From positions 1,812,501-1,876,500 of the forward strand of contig NZ_CP015849.1 of NCBI RefSeq assembly GCF_001654495.1: a stretch of DNA of 64,000 nt, read 5' to 3'. Made by a program: the position numbers and the translations under genes. Below are positions 35,047 through 43,685 of this stretch, in pieces. The notes under the pieces were generated by a model, which saw only the letters and a program-made list of their open reading frames with translations, did no database searches and was not told the DNA's origin. Positions within the stretch are counted from its first letter, which is position 1. Each line of letters starts with the position of its first letter. This stretch comes from Streptomyces sp. SAT1 (lineage in GTDB: Bacteria; Actinomycetota; Actinomycetes; Streptomycetales; Streptomycetaceae).

Positions 35047-36843
35047 TTGCGCGAGTTCAGCCTTCCGGCTTTGTACGAGGTCCCCGCGGACGGGAATCTG
35101 ACCGACATCGTCCGCAGAAACGCCGCGCAGCATCCCGAGGTCGCCGTGATCGCCCGCAAGGCGGGCGGGGTCTGGCAGGACGTCACCGCGCGGGAGTTCC
35201 TCACCGAGGTGCGGGCCGCCGCCAAGGGCCTCATCGCCTCCGGTGTCCAGCCCGGCGACCGCGTCGGTCTGATGTCCCGTACGCGCTACGAGTGGACGCT
35301 GCTGGACTTCGCGATCTGGAGCGCGGGCGCCGTCACCGTGCCGGTGTACGAGACCAGCTCGGCCGAGCAGGTGCGGTGGATCCTCGGGGACTCGGGCGCG
35401 ACGGCCTGCCTGGTGGAGACCGACGCCCACGCCGCCGCCGTGGAGTCGGTGCGCGAGGGCCTGCCCGCGCTGAAGAACGTCTGGCAGATCGAGGCCGGCG
35501 CGGTCGCGGAGCTGGGGCGGGCCGGGCAGGACGTCAGCGACGCCACGGTCGAGGAGCGCGGCTCGCTGGCCAAGGCCGACGACCCGGCGACCATCGTCTA
35601 CACCAGCGGCACCACCGGCCGTCCCAAGGGCTGTGTGCTCTCCCACCGCAGCTTCTTCGCCGAGTGCGGCAACGTGGTGGAGCGGCTGCGTCCGCTGTTC
35701 CGCACCGGTGAGTGCTCGGTGCTGCTCTTCCTGCCGCTCGCGCACGTCTTCGGGCGGCTGGTGCAGATCGCGCCGATGATGGCGCCGATCCGGCTGGGCT
35801 GCGTCCCGGACATCAAGAACCTCACCGAGGAACTGGCCTCGTTCCGGCCGACGCTGATACTGGGCGTCCCGCGGGTGTTCGAGAAGGTGTACAACGCGGC
35901 GCGCGCCAAGGCGCAGGCGGACGGCAAGGGGAAGATCTTCGACCGGGCGGCGGACACGGCGATCGCCTACAGCCGGGCGCTGGACACCGTCTCCGGACCG
36001 TCGTTCGGCCTCCGGCTGCGGCACAAGATGTTCGACAAGCTGGTGTACGGCAAGCTGCGGGCGGTGCTCGGGGGGCGCGGCGAGTACGCGATCTCCGGCG
36101 GGGCGCCGCTCGGTGAGCGGCTGGGTCACTTCTTCCGCGGTATCGGCTTCACCGTCCTGGAGGGGTACGGGCTGACCGAGTCCTGCGCGGCCACCGCCTT
36201 CAACCCGTGGGACCGGCCGAAGATCGGCACCGTCGGGCAGCCGCTGCCCGGTTCGGTCATCCGGATCGCGGACGACGGGGAGGTGCTGCTGCACGGCGAG
36301 CACCTGTTCAAGGAGTACTGGAACAATCCGGACGCCACGCGGGAGGCGCTGGCCGACGGCTGGTTCCACACCGGGGACCTCGGCACGCTCGACGAGGACG
36401 GGTATCTGCGGATCACCGGCCGCAAGAAGGAGATCATCGTCACGGCGGGCGGCAAGAACGTCGCGCCCGCGGTGATCGAGGACCGGATCCGGGCGCATGC
36501 GCTGGTCGCGGAGTGCATGGTGGTCGGGGACGGGCGGCCGTTCGTGGGGGCGCTGATCACCCTCGACGAGGAGTTCCTGGGACGCTGGTGCGCGGAGCAC
36601 GGCAAGCCTGCCGGGTCCACGGCCGAGTCCCTGCGGGAGGACCCGGATCTGCTCGCTGCGGTGCAGAGCGCGGTGGACGACGGGAACGCGGCGGTGTCGA
36701 AGGCGGAGTCGGTGCGGAAGTTCCGGGTGCTCGGGGCGCAGTTCAGTGAGGAGGCGGGGTATCTCACGCCCTCGCTGAAGCTGAAGCGGGGTGTGGTGGC
36801 GAAGGATTTCTCGGGGGAGATCGAGGCGATCTACTCGAAGTAG
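35047..36843 (+). CDS. Long-chain fatty acid-CoA ligase (FadD15-like)
   Basis: Membrane-associated acyl-CoA synthetase of 598 aa. The AMP-binding motif TIVYTSGTTGRPKGC lies near residue 180; LFLPLAHVFGR, the adenine motif LEGYGLTES, WFHTGDLGTLDEDGYLRITGRKKE and the C-terminal Lys in LTPSLKLKRG complete the family pattern. TTG 35047 is supported by GAGGAG 8 nt upstream. Matches Rv2187 (FadD15) by position. It would activate exogenous or recycled fatty acids for lipid synthesis or beta-oxidation. Confidence 0.93.
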   Translation: MREFSLPALYEVPADGNLTDIVRRNAAQHPEVAVIARKAGGVWQDVTAREFLTEVRAAAKGLIASGVQPGDRVGLMSRTRYEWTLLDFAIWSAGAVTVPVYETSSAEQVRWILGDSGATACLVETDAHAAAVESVREGLPALKNVWQIEAGAVAELGRAGQDVSDATVEERGSLAKADDPATIVYTSGTTGRPKGCVLSHRSFFAECGNVVERLRPLFRTGECSVLLFLPLAHVFGRLVQIAPMMAPIRLGCVPDIKNLTEELASFRPTLILGVPRVFEKVYNAARAKAQADGKGKIFDRAADTAIAYSRALDTVSGPSFGLRLRHKMFDKLVYGKLRAVLGGRGEYAISGGAPLGERLGHFFRGIGFTVLEGYGLTESCAATAFNPWDRPKIGTVGQPLPGSVIRIADDGEVLLHGEHLFKEYWNNPDATREALADGWFHTGDLGTLDEDGYLRITGRKKEIIVTAGGKNVAPAVIEDRIRAHALVAECMVVGDGRPFVGALITLDEEFLGRWCAEHGKPAGSTAESLREDPDLLAAVQSAVDDGNAAVSKAESVRKFRVLGAQFSEEAGYLTPSLKLKRGVVAKDFSGEIEAIYSK

Positions 36844-36852
36844 GGGGCTCTG

Positions 36853-37130
36853 CCCACCCGCCCGCCCGACTCGGTGGGTTGCGGGGGCGCCCTCCCGGGG
36901 CTCCGCCCCGGACCCCGCCACAGCTGTCCCACCCACCCGCCCGACTCGGTGGGGAAAGAGGACCCGCCTCGGGGCTCCGCCCCGGACCCCGGCGGGGGCT
37001 CCGCCCCCTGCGCCCCCGGGTGAGTTGCCCGGACCACCGGAGCACGCGCAAGGGCCCCGCCCCGGACCCCAGCGGGGGCTCCGCCCCCTGCGCCCCCGGG
37101 TGGGACGACCGGACCACCGGAGCACGCGCG
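36853..37130. repeat. Degenerate 74-80 bp tandem repeats downstream of fadD
   Basis: Units 36971-37050 and 37051-37130 are 80 bp each and about 90% identical (8 differences by eye). Upstream, a 26-bp sequence occurs at 36853-36878 and again at 36928-36953 with one change, and GGGGCTCCGCCCCGGACCCC occurs at 36897 and 36971. The modules consist of GGGGCTCCGCCCC-type palindromes often seen between Streptomyces genes. Confidence 0.85.
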
Positions 37131-37301
37131 GAAGACCAGCCCCCGACTCCCCCCGCGCGAGCTGACCGACCCACCGGAGCCCCCACGGTGAACCAGCCTC
37201 AGGGCTCCGCCCCCAGCACCCCCGGGGGAGTTGCCCTGACCACCGGAACACCCACGGAGGACCAGCCCCCTGCACCCCCAGCTGAGTTCTCCGCCCTCCC
37301 G
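37131..37301. other. Remainder of the fadD/glycosyltransferase spacer
   Basis: Between the clear repeat units and the glycosyltransferase stop codon lie further decayed fragments of the same repeat (GACCCACCGGAGC, CAGGGCTCCGCCCC) and no gene. A terminator for the two convergent genes presumably lies here but no single hairpin stands out. Confidence 0.5.
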
Positions 37302-38444
37302 CTACAGGAGTTCCCTCAGTCGTTCCGCCAACAAGTCCCAGCGCCAGGTCTGTTCGATCCACTGGCGGCCCCGTTCGCCCATGCGGTGGCGGAGTTGGGG
37401 GTCGGCGAGGAGGGTGGTGATGCGGTCGGCGGTGTGGTGGGGGGAGCCGCCGGGGACGACCCAGCCGGTCTCGCCGTCCAGGACGGCGTCGGGTGCGCCG
37501 CCGGAGTCGCCGGCGACGACGGGGAGGCCGGTCGCGGAGGCCTCCAGGTAGACGATGCCCAGGCCCTCGACGTCCAGGCCGCCGCGGCGGGTGCGGCAGG
37601 GCATGGCGAAGACGTCACCGGCGCCGTAGTGGGCGGGCAGTTCGCTCCAGGGGACCGCGCCGGTGAAGCGCACGGACGCGGCGACGCCCGTCTCGTCGGC
37701 GAGGCGGCGCAGGTCCCGCTCGTAGGGGCCGCCGCCGACGATCAGCAGGACGGTGTCCGGCTCGGCGGCGAGGATCGCGGGCATCGCGCGGATCAGGGTG
37801 TCCTGGCCCTTGCGCTTGACCAGCCGGGAGACGCACACGACGACCGGGCGGTCGGTGAGCCCGAGCCGGGCGCGCACCTCGGGGCCGCCGGAACCCGGGT
37901 GGAAGACCTTCTCGTCCACGCCCGGCGGGAGGTGCGCCATCCGTGCGGCGGCGTCGGGTGTCAGCGCGGCGGCGATCCGGGAGCGGGTGTACTCGCCGAG
38001 GTAGGTGATCGTGTCGGTGGACCGGCCGATGCGGCGCAACAGCTGCCGTGCGGCGGGCAGTTGGGCCCAGCCGGCCTCGTGGCCGTGGGTGGTGGCCACC
38101 AGCCGTTCGGCGCCCGCCCCGCGCAGGGCGGGCGCCATCAGGCCGAGCGGGGCCGCCGCCCCGAACCACACCGAGGTGCAGCCGTGCTCGCGCAGCAGCC
38201 CGGCCGCGCGCCGGGTGGCGTCCGGGGTGGGCAGCAGCATCGTCGTACGGTCCCGTACGACGGTGAAGGGCTGCTCCGCGTCGAAGGCGGCCGTCGCCCG
38301 CACGCCCTCCCGGCTCCGCTTCCAGGTGGAGGCGTACACGACGAGCTGTCCGGGGTCGAGGCGCAGCGCCATGTTGTGCAGGAACGCCTGGATGCCGCCG
38401 GGGCGGGGCGGGAAGTCGTTGGTGACGACGAGGGTCTTGTGCAT
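37302..38444 (-). CDS. GT4 glycosyltransferase (PimB-like mannosyltransferase)
   Basis: 380-aa GT-B fold enzyme. The N-terminus VVTNDFPPRPGGIQAFLHN is characteristic of PimB'/WaaG-type enzymes; THGHEAGW, VVCVSRLVKRKGQDTLI (nucleotide-sugar site, near residue 195), and EGLGIVYLEASATGLPVVAGDSGGAPD (acceptor/donor site) follow. By family and position (Rv2188c) it probably transfers mannose from GDP-mannose to phosphatidylinositol monomannoside. ATG 38444 has TAGGGT 8 nt upstream. The GT87 gene starts divergently 125 bp away. Confidence 0.88.
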   Translation of the reverse strand: MHKTLVVTNDFPPRPGGIQAFLHNMALRLDPGQLVVYASTWKRSREGVRATAAFDAEQPFTVVRDRTTMLLPTPDATRRAAGLLREHGCTSVWFGAAAPLGLMAPALRGAGAERLVATTHGHEAGWAQLPAARQLLRRIGRSTDTITYLGEYTRSRIAAALTPDAAARMAHLPPGVDEKVFHPGSGGPEVRARLGLTDRPVVVCVSRLVKRKGQDTLIRAMPAILAAEPDTVLLIVGGGPYERDLRRLADETGVAASVRFTGAVPWSELPAHYGAGDVFAMPCRTRRGGLDVEGLGIVYLEASATGLPVVAGDSGGAPDAVLDGETGWVVPGGSPHHTADRITTLLADPQLRHRMGERGRQWIEQTWRWDLLAERLRELL

Positions 38445-38452
38445 CGCCGCAG

Positions 38453-38458
38453 ACCCTA
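38453..38458 (-). promoter_or_regulatory. Leaderless -10 element of the GT4 gene
   Basis: TAGGGT on the minus strand lies 8 nt before ATG 38444, with no ribosome site between. Confidence 0.4.
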
Positions 38459-38569
38459 CCCAATCCACCCGCCCGGCCCCCGTGCGGCGGTGTCCGCGTG
38501 GTCGGCGGGCGCGGCGGCGGGGACGATGGGCGTGGGACGTGGCCGGCGGCGGACGGACGAGGGGCCGAG

Positions 38570-39826
38570 GTGGACGAGGCAGGCGGGGTGCGGCGTCCGG
38601 CGGCGGTGCTCGCGGTCTGGGCGGTGAGCCGTGCGGTGCTGCTGCTGTACGTGCTGCGGGTGCTGGTGTTCCCCGGTCCGGACGTCACCGGCGATGTGTC
38701 GGTGATCTACCAGGGCTGGTCCGAGGTGCTGCGGCAGGGCGCGTTCCCGGCCGACGACGTCGCCTGGCAGTACCCGCCCGGGGCCGCACTCGCCCTCCTC
38801 GCCCCGCTGGCGCTGCCGTTCCTCGGGTACGCCGACGCCTTCTTCGCCCTGGCGTGCGCGGCCGATCTGGCGGTGCTGTGCCTGCTGCTGTGCGGCGGGC
38901 GGCGGCTGGGCCGTCCGCTGCGCGGCGCGTGGGTGTGGACGGCGGGCGCTCCCCTGCTGGGCCCGGTCCTCTACGCCCGCTACGACGTGCTGGTGACCGC
39001 GGTGGCCGTGGCCGCGCTGCTCGCGGGCGCCCGCAGGCCCCGGGTGCTGGGGGTGCTGGCGGGCCTCGGGGCGCTGCTCAAGGTGTGGCCGGTGCTGCTG
39101 CTCGCGGGGGTGCGGGGGCGGGGCGGGCGGCGGGCGTGGACGGCCGCGGCGGTGACAGTGGCCGTGCCGGTGGCGGTGTGCGCGCTGTGCGTGCCCGGCA
39201 CGCTGTCCTTCCTGGCCGCGCAGGGCGGCCGGGGCACGGAGGTGGAGTCGCTGGGCGCGCTCGTCCTGCACGCGGCACGGCTGTTCGGCTGGCAGGGGCA
39301 GGTGCTGCTGCACTACGGGTCGATGGAGTTCCTGGGGCCGTACGTCGGCGCGGTGAGCGCGGGCGCGCAGGTGCTGACGGCGGCGGCCTTCGGCTGGCTG
39401 CTGTGGTGGCGGCTGCGGACCCGGCACGGGCGGCTCGCGCCGTGCGTGGTCGTGGACGCCGCGTTCACGGCGGTGCTGCTGTTCACGGTGACCAGCCGGG
39501 TGATCAGCCCGCAGTACCTGGTGTGGCTGGTGGGGCTCGGCGCGGTCTGCGGGTGCTGCGCGGGCAGCCGCATGTGGCCGGCCGTCGCCCTGGTGCTGGC
39601 CGCGGCCCTGGTGACCGTGCTGGAGTTTCCGGTGTACTTCGGGCACGTCGTGGCGAGCGACCCGCTGGGCCTGACGCTGATGTTCCTGCGCAACGGTCTG
39701 CTGGTGGCCGCCTGTCTGGGCGCGGGCCGCGTCCTGTGGCGCGGCACCGCCGCCCGGCCCGCGGGCCCGCCGTCCCCGCACGACCGGGCCCCCGCCCGCA
39801 CCCGGCAGCCGTCCCCCGCCCCCTGA
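38570..39826 (+). CDS. GT87 polyprenol-phosphate-mannose glycosyltransferase
   Basis: Polytopic membrane protein of 418 aa with about ten hydrophobic helices, of the DUF2029/GT87 family of alpha-1,2-mannosyltransferases (Rv2181 type). The loop after the first helix contains DVSVIYQGW and WQYPPGA, where the catalytic acidic residue of GT-C enzymes lies; RYDVLVTAVAV and SPQYLVWLVGLG are also conserved. GTG 38570 follows GAGGGG. Donor would be polyprenyl-phosphate-mannose on the outer face of the membrane. The C-terminus is Pro/Arg-rich. Confidence 0.87.
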   Translation: MDEAGGVRRPAAVLAVWAVSRAVLLLYVLRVLVFPGPDVTGDVSVIYQGWSEVLRQGAFPADDVAWQYPPGAALALLAPLALPFLGYADAFFALACAADLAVLCLLLCGGRRLGRPLRGAWVWTAGAPLLGPVLYARYDVLVTAVAVAALLAGARRPRVLGVLAGLGALLKVWPVLLLAGVRGRGGRRAWTAAAVTVAVPVAVCALCVPGTLSFLAAQGGRGTEVESLGALVLHAARLFGWQGQVLLHYGSMEFLGPYVGAVSAGAQVLTAAAFGWLLWWRLRTRHGRLAPCVVVDAAFTAVLLFTVTSRVISPQYLVWLVGLGAVCGCCAGSRMWPAVALVLAAALVTVLEFPVYFGHVVASDPLGLTLMFLRNGLLVAACLGAGRVLWRGTAARPAGPPSPHDRAPARTRQPSPAP

Positions 39827-39873
39827 CCCGGCCCCCTCGGCGTCGGCTCCTCCCCGGCTCCGCCGCGCGCCGT

Positions 39874-41064
39874 TCAGCCCAACTGCTCCCGCAGATACTC
39901 CCGCCACTGCCCGGTGAACCGCGCCAGGTCCGTGCCCAGCACCGTGCGCAGCGCGTCCTCGACCGCGCCCGAGCGGCGGTCGTGGGCGCCGACGGCGCGG
40001 TAGAACGCGTCCAGCCGGTCCTCGCCCCAGTGGGCGGCGATCATCCGGCAGGCCAGCCAGCCGCCCTCGTAGGACTGGGCGAGGCGGGTGGAGTCCTCGG
40101 CGAAGCCGAAGTCCTTGTCGGCGGGCAGCGCGGCGGGGACGTGCCCGTCGGCCACGGCGTGCTGGAGTTCCGGCGCGGCCTGCTCGGGGGTGCGCCCGGA
40201 CTCGCGGTAGCCGACCCAGTCGGCGTAGCCCTCGGAGAGCCACAGCGGGGTGGCGGCGTCGGTGTGGGCGCGGGTGGCGACATGGGTGGTCTCGTGGGTG
40301 AGCACGACCTGCCGGCCGAGCGGGCCCAGCAGGCTGTACGCGTCGGGGTTGACGACGACCCGGTCGGCGGGGGCCCGCCCGCTGCCCCCGGCCTCGCCGG
40401 TGGTGACGGCGGCGATGCCCCGGTAGTCGTCGGCGGGCGAGCCGAGCAGCGCGGCCATGGCGTCCAGCGAGCCGGGGACCAGCACGACCACGCGGCGGCT
40501 CCAGTCGGTGCCCCAGGCGTCCGACACGGCGGGCACCGCGTGGTCGGCGAGGGAGGCGTAGTCACGCAGCGAGCGCGTGCTCTGCCCGACGCCGAGGACG
40601 ATGCTGCTGCGGCCCCGGGCCACGCCCACGGTGCCCTGGTCCCACAGCTGCTGCGCCGCCTCGCGCGCCGGACGTTCGGAGTCGACGTACCACGCGCCGT
40701 CGGCGGCGGTGGACAGGGTCAGGGTGCGGCCTACGGTGACGGGGGCGGTGTCGTAGCCGGTCACCCGGTAGCTGAGCTGGGCGTCGGCGGTGGCCGTGGC
40801 GCCGCTGCGGCGCACCGCGGTCACGCGGTAGGACCAGGCGGTGAACGGCACGGCCCGCAGCCGGGTGTACGGGGTGCGGGTGCCGGTGGTGGCGTAGGCG
40901 GCCGCGTCGTGGTGGAGGACCGCCGCCGCGCGGGTGTCGAGCAGGTGCTGCACCTGCGCGCGGGCGGTGTCGGCGGCGGTCGGGCCGCCGCACGCCGTCA
41001 GCGAGGCGAGCAGCAGGGACGCCGCCGCCACCGTTCTTCCCCGTACCCGTCCGCGCCCGGCCAT
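39874..41064 (-). CDS. Lipoprotein with gluzincin metallopeptidase motif
   Basis: Secreted lipoprotein of 396 aa. The signal peptide ends in the lipobox LTAC followed by GG (Cys25). The middle is an SnoaL/NTF2-like region with a duplicated strand pattern (TAWSYRVTAVRR, AQLSYRVTG). The C-terminal part holds LTHETTHVATR (HEXXH) with a downstream LWLSEGYADWVGY Glu, as in M1/M61-type gluzincins, so zinc peptidase activity is plausible. Family assignment is tentative. TACGAT lies 6 nt before ATG 41064, with no ribosome site. Confidence 0.8.
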   Translation of the reverse strand: MAGRGRVRGRTVAAASLLLASLTACGGPTAADTARAQVQHLLDTRAAAVLHHDAAAYATTGTRTPYTRLRAVPFTAWSYRVTAVRRSGATATADAQLSYRVTGYDTAPVTVGRTLTLSTAADGAWYVDSERPAREAAQQLWDQGTVGVARGRSSIVLGVGQSTRSLRDYASLADHAVPAVSDAWGTDWSRRVVVLVPGSLDAMAALLGSPADDYRGIAAVTTGEAGGSGRAPADRVVVNPDAYSLLGPLGRQVVLTHETTHVATRAHTDAATPLWLSEGYADWVGYRESGRTPEQAAPELQHAVADGHVPAALPADKDFGFAEDSTRLAQSYEGGWLACRMIAAHWGEDRLDAFYRAVGAHDRRSGAVEDALRTVLGTDLARFTGQWREYLREQLG

Positions 41065-41070
41065 TGCCCG

Positions 41071-41076
41071 ATCGTA
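41071..41076 (-). promoter_or_regulatory. Leaderless -10 element of the lipoprotein gene
   Basis: TACGAT on the minus strand lies exactly 6 nt before ATG 41064. It falls in the 31-bp gap after the NlpC/P60 stop codon, so the lipoprotein gene can be transcribed independently. Confidence 0.5.
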
Positions 41077-41095
41077 CGGCGGCGCCGGGGCGCCG

Positions 41096-42133
41096 TCAGA
41101 CCCTGGTGACCGAGGAGATCGGCAGCATGTTCACGGGGTCGTAGCGCACGGGGGCGCCCGGGTGCGGGGCGTGGATCACCCGGCCGCCGCCGACGTACAT
41201 GGCCACGTGGCTGGCGTCGGAGCGGTAGACGACGAGGTCGCCGGGCCGGGCCTGGGAGAGCGGGATCTGCCGGCCGGCGTAGCGCTGCTCCTGCGAGGTG
41301 CGCGGCAGATGCACCCCGGCCTGTGCGTACGCCCACTGCATGAGGCCCGAGCAGTCGAAGCCCGAAGGGCCGTTGGCGCCCCACACATAGGGGCGGCCGA
41401 GCGCGGAGCGGGCGGCGGCGAGGGCGGCGGCGGCGCGCCCGGAGGCGGCCGGGCCGGCGTCCGGCCCGGACAGGAGGTCGTCGCGGCCGGAGCGGGAGGT
41501 GCGGGTGTAGGCGTCGCGCTCGGCGCGGCTGAGGGAGTTCAGCAGCCGCCGGGCCTGGGCCAGTTTCCGTTCCACGGTGTGCTTGTGGGCGGCGACGGCG
41601 GTGCGGCTCTTCTCCAGTTCGGCGAGGGCGCCGGTGGCCTCGGCGCGCTGCTGGGCGAGCGAGCGCAGCGCCTGGCGCAGCGCCTGGAGTTCGCCGGCCT
41701 GGTGCGCGCTGATCCGGTCCAGGGTGCTCGCCCGGTCCAGGTACTCGGCCGGGTCGCGGGAGAACAGCAGGGCGAGGGACGGGTCGATGCCGCCGGAGCG
41801 GTACTGCGCGCCGGCCACCGAACCGATCGACTCGCGCAGGGTGTTGACGCGCTGCTGCCGGCGGGCGATGCGGTCCTGGGCGTCGTGCACCTGGCGGCGC
41901 AGCGCGTCGGCGCGTTCGTCGGCCCGGTCGTAGTCCTCGGTCGCCTTCTCCGCCTCGTGGTAGAGGCGGTCCACCTCGGCCCGGGTCCCGCCGTGCGGTG
42001 CGGCGGCGGCCGGGGCGGCGGCCGGCAGCGCGCCCAGGGCCGCGGCGGCGGCGGACAGCACGGTGACGGCGGCACGGGCGGCACCGGTGCCCCGGTCGGG
42101 ACCGGACGGTGCAAGACGGCGATGGGACCCCAC
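41096..42133 (-). CDS. NlpC/P60 cell-wall hydrolase (copy A)
   Basis: Secreted D,L-endopeptidase-like protein of 345 aa. After a signal peptide (SHRRLAP ... ALPAAAPAAAA) comes a long coiled coil (about residues 50-190), then a C-terminal NlpC/P60 domain with catalytic Cys in SGFDCSGLMQWAY, His in DASHVAMYVGGG and a third residue in VIHAPHPG. GTG 42133 is chosen by alignment with copy B, which begins the same way; GTG 42154 is alternative. It lies downstream of copy B on the same strand. Expected to cleave peptidoglycan stem peptides during growth or sporulation. Confidence 0.9.
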   Translation of the reverse strand: MGSHRRLAPSGPDRGTGAARAAVTVLSAAAAALGALPAAAPAAAAPHGGTRAEVDRLYHEAEKATEDYDRADERADALRRQVHDAQDRIARRQQRVNTLRESIGSVAGAQYRSGGIDPSLALLFSRDPAEYLDRASTLDRISAHQAGELQALRQALRSLAQQRAEATGALAELEKSRTAVAAHKHTVERKLAQARRLLNSLSRAERDAYTRTSRSGRDDLLSGPDAGPAASGRAAAALAAARSALGRPYVWGANGPSGFDCSGLMQWAYAQAGVHLPRTSQEQRYAGRQIPLSQARPGDLVVYRSDASHVAMYVGGGRVIHAPHPGAPVRYDPVNMLPISSVTRV

Positions 42134-42283
42134 GGGAAGCCGAACTCCCTCCACTGGTCAGCACGGACGGTCTCCCCTCGGGCCGCGGGTGCGGCGCGGT
42201 GCGCCACGGCGGTGGGGGAAACGCGGCCGACAGTAGCCGCGTCGGCACGCACCGGCCAAAGACCTCGGCGGGCGTACGACACG

Positions 42284-42319
42284 GCGCCCCGCCTCCGACA
42301 CAGGTCAGGGGCGGGGCGC
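42284..42319 (-). terminator. Terminator after NlpC/P60 copy B
   Basis: A perfect 10-bp stem (GCGCCCCGCC and its complement) with a 16-nt loop lies 72 bp beyond the copy B stop codon, separating the two hydrolase genes. Confidence 0.6.
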
Positions 42320-42391
42320 GGGGTCAGCGTGCGTTGATGCGATTCGCCCGTTCGGGCGGTGTGACGGCGTGCCGGTGGAGCCGGTTCGGAC

Positions 42392-43426
42392 TCAGATGCG
42401 GACGCCGAACTGGAAGGGCATGTTGCCGATCGACTCGTAGCGCACGTTGGCGCCGGTGTGCGGGGCGTGCAGGACCATGCCCTTGCCCGCGTACAGGCCG
42501 ACGTGGTGCAGGTCGCCGTAGAAGAGCACCAGGTCGCCGACCTGGAGCTGGCTCTGCGAGTAGATGCGCTGGCCGGCGTTGGCCTGGGCCTCGGAGGTGC
42601 GCGGGATGGTGACGCCGGCCTGGGCGTAGGCCCAGGAGGTCAGGCCCGAGCAGTCGAAGGAGGACGGGCCGGTGGCGCCGTAGACGTAGGGGCTGCCGAT
42701 CACGCTCTGGGCGGCGGAGAAGGCGGCGCCCGCGTGGCCGCTGCCGGGCGATACCTTGCCCATGGAGACGCGCTCGGTGCCGCGGGTGGCGCGGGACTGC
42801 TCGGCCTGGGCGAGCTGCTGCTTCTCCTGCGCGGTCAGGGTGTTGAGGAGCTTCTGCGCCTCGGCCAGCTTGCTCTGGACTTCCTTCTTCTTGTTGCCCA
42901 GTTCGGTACGGGTGGCGGAGAGGTCCTTGAGCTTGCCGGTGGCCTCGGCGCGCTGCTGGGCGAGCTGGCGCTGCTTGTCCTGGATCTTCTTCAGGGAATC
43001 GGCCTGCTGCCCGCTGACCTGGCTGAGGGTGGCGGCCTTGTCCAGGTACTCGTCCGGGTGGGACGAGAGGAAGAGCTGGAGGGAGGGGTCGATGCCGCCG
43101 CTGCGGTACTGGCCTGCTGCCATCGAACCGAGGCCGTCGCGCAGCTTGTTGAGGTCCTGCTGGCCGCGGGCGACGTTGTCCTGGATGGTGGAGATCTCCT
43201 TCTGGAGCTTCTCCTGCTTCTCCTTGGCCCCGTTGTACTTCTCGGTGGCCTGCTCCGCCTGCTCGTAGAGCGTGTCGACCTTGGACTTGACCTCGTCCTT
43301 GCTGGGCTTCTCGCTCGGTGCCGCGTTGGCCGACTGCGCGCTGATCGCGACGGCGGCGGCTGCCGCGGTGGTGAGCATGGTCACCCGGGCACGGCTGGGC
43401 TGTTTGGGTCGACGGTGGGACGCCAC
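42392..43426 (-). CDS. NlpC/P60 cell-wall hydrolase (copy B)
   Basis: 344-aa paralogue of the adjacent hydrolase with the same order: signal peptide (residues 1-35), coiled-coil region rich in Lys/Gln/Glu with QYRSGGIDPSLQLFLSS shared with copy A, and an NlpC/P60 domain with catalytic Cys in SSFDCSGLTSWAY, His in DLHHVGLYAGKG and VLHAPHTG. GTG 43426 has AAGGAG 9 nt upstream. The coiled coil resembles mycobacterial RipA-type hydrolases, where it restrains the enzyme. Confidence 0.93.
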   Translation of the reverse strand: MASHRRPKQPSRARVTMLTTAAAAAVAISAQSANAAPSEKPSKDEVKSKVDTLYEQAEQATEKYNGAKEKQEKLQKEISTIQDNVARGQQDLNKLRDGLGSMAAGQYRSGGIDPSLQLFLSSHPDEYLDKAATLSQVSGQQADSLKKIQDKQRQLAQQRAEATGKLKDLSATRTELGNKKKEVQSKLAEAQKLLNTLTAQEKQQLAQAEQSRATRGTERVSMGKVSPGSGHAGAAFSAAQSVIGSPYVYGATGPSSFDCSGLTSWAYAQAGVTIPRTSEAQANAGQRIYSQSQLQVGDLVLFYGDLHHVGLYAGKGMVLHAPHTGANVRYESIGNMPFQFGVRI

Positions 43427-43593
43427 GGAAGCGAGCTCCTTCTTGTGAGTGATCACCCGCTCGGAGGTTCGAAGCCAGACCCTAGTGACCTCATCGTGAT
43501 GAATTCAAATCCTACCGACAAGAAAACCCGTCACGCACCGCATTCTTTGCCAGGAACTCACCTGGGGTGAGGCGCGGTTGACGCTACGTCGCG

Positions 43594-43607
43594 TGACGGT
43601 TCCGTCA
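43594..43607. promoter_or_regulatory. Inverted repeat upstream of NlpC/P60 copy B
   Basis: TGACGG and CCGTCA arms with a 2-nt centre lie 168 bp before the copy B start, inside a larger near-palindromic area from about 43578. Candidate operator. Confidence 0.4.
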
Positions 43608-43685
43608 ATTCGGGCATTAAACCTCCCTGTTACGAATGAGCAGGAGATCAGCTTATGTCCGGAATCGACCGCGCCACAGACGCTT

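Noticed and set aside
36879-38627. Plus-strand frame running through the fadD spacer and the GT4 gene
   Set aside because: Consists of repeat-derived Pro/Arg stretches followed by the antisense of the glycosyltransferase; no family motif.
43427-43655. c-di-AMP (ydaO-type) riboswitch upstream of NlpC/P60 copy B
   Set aside because: Such elements precede some Streptomyces wall hydrolases, but I could not find the conserved GGGGxxCC and GAAUC-type motifs in order; only palindromes are visible.
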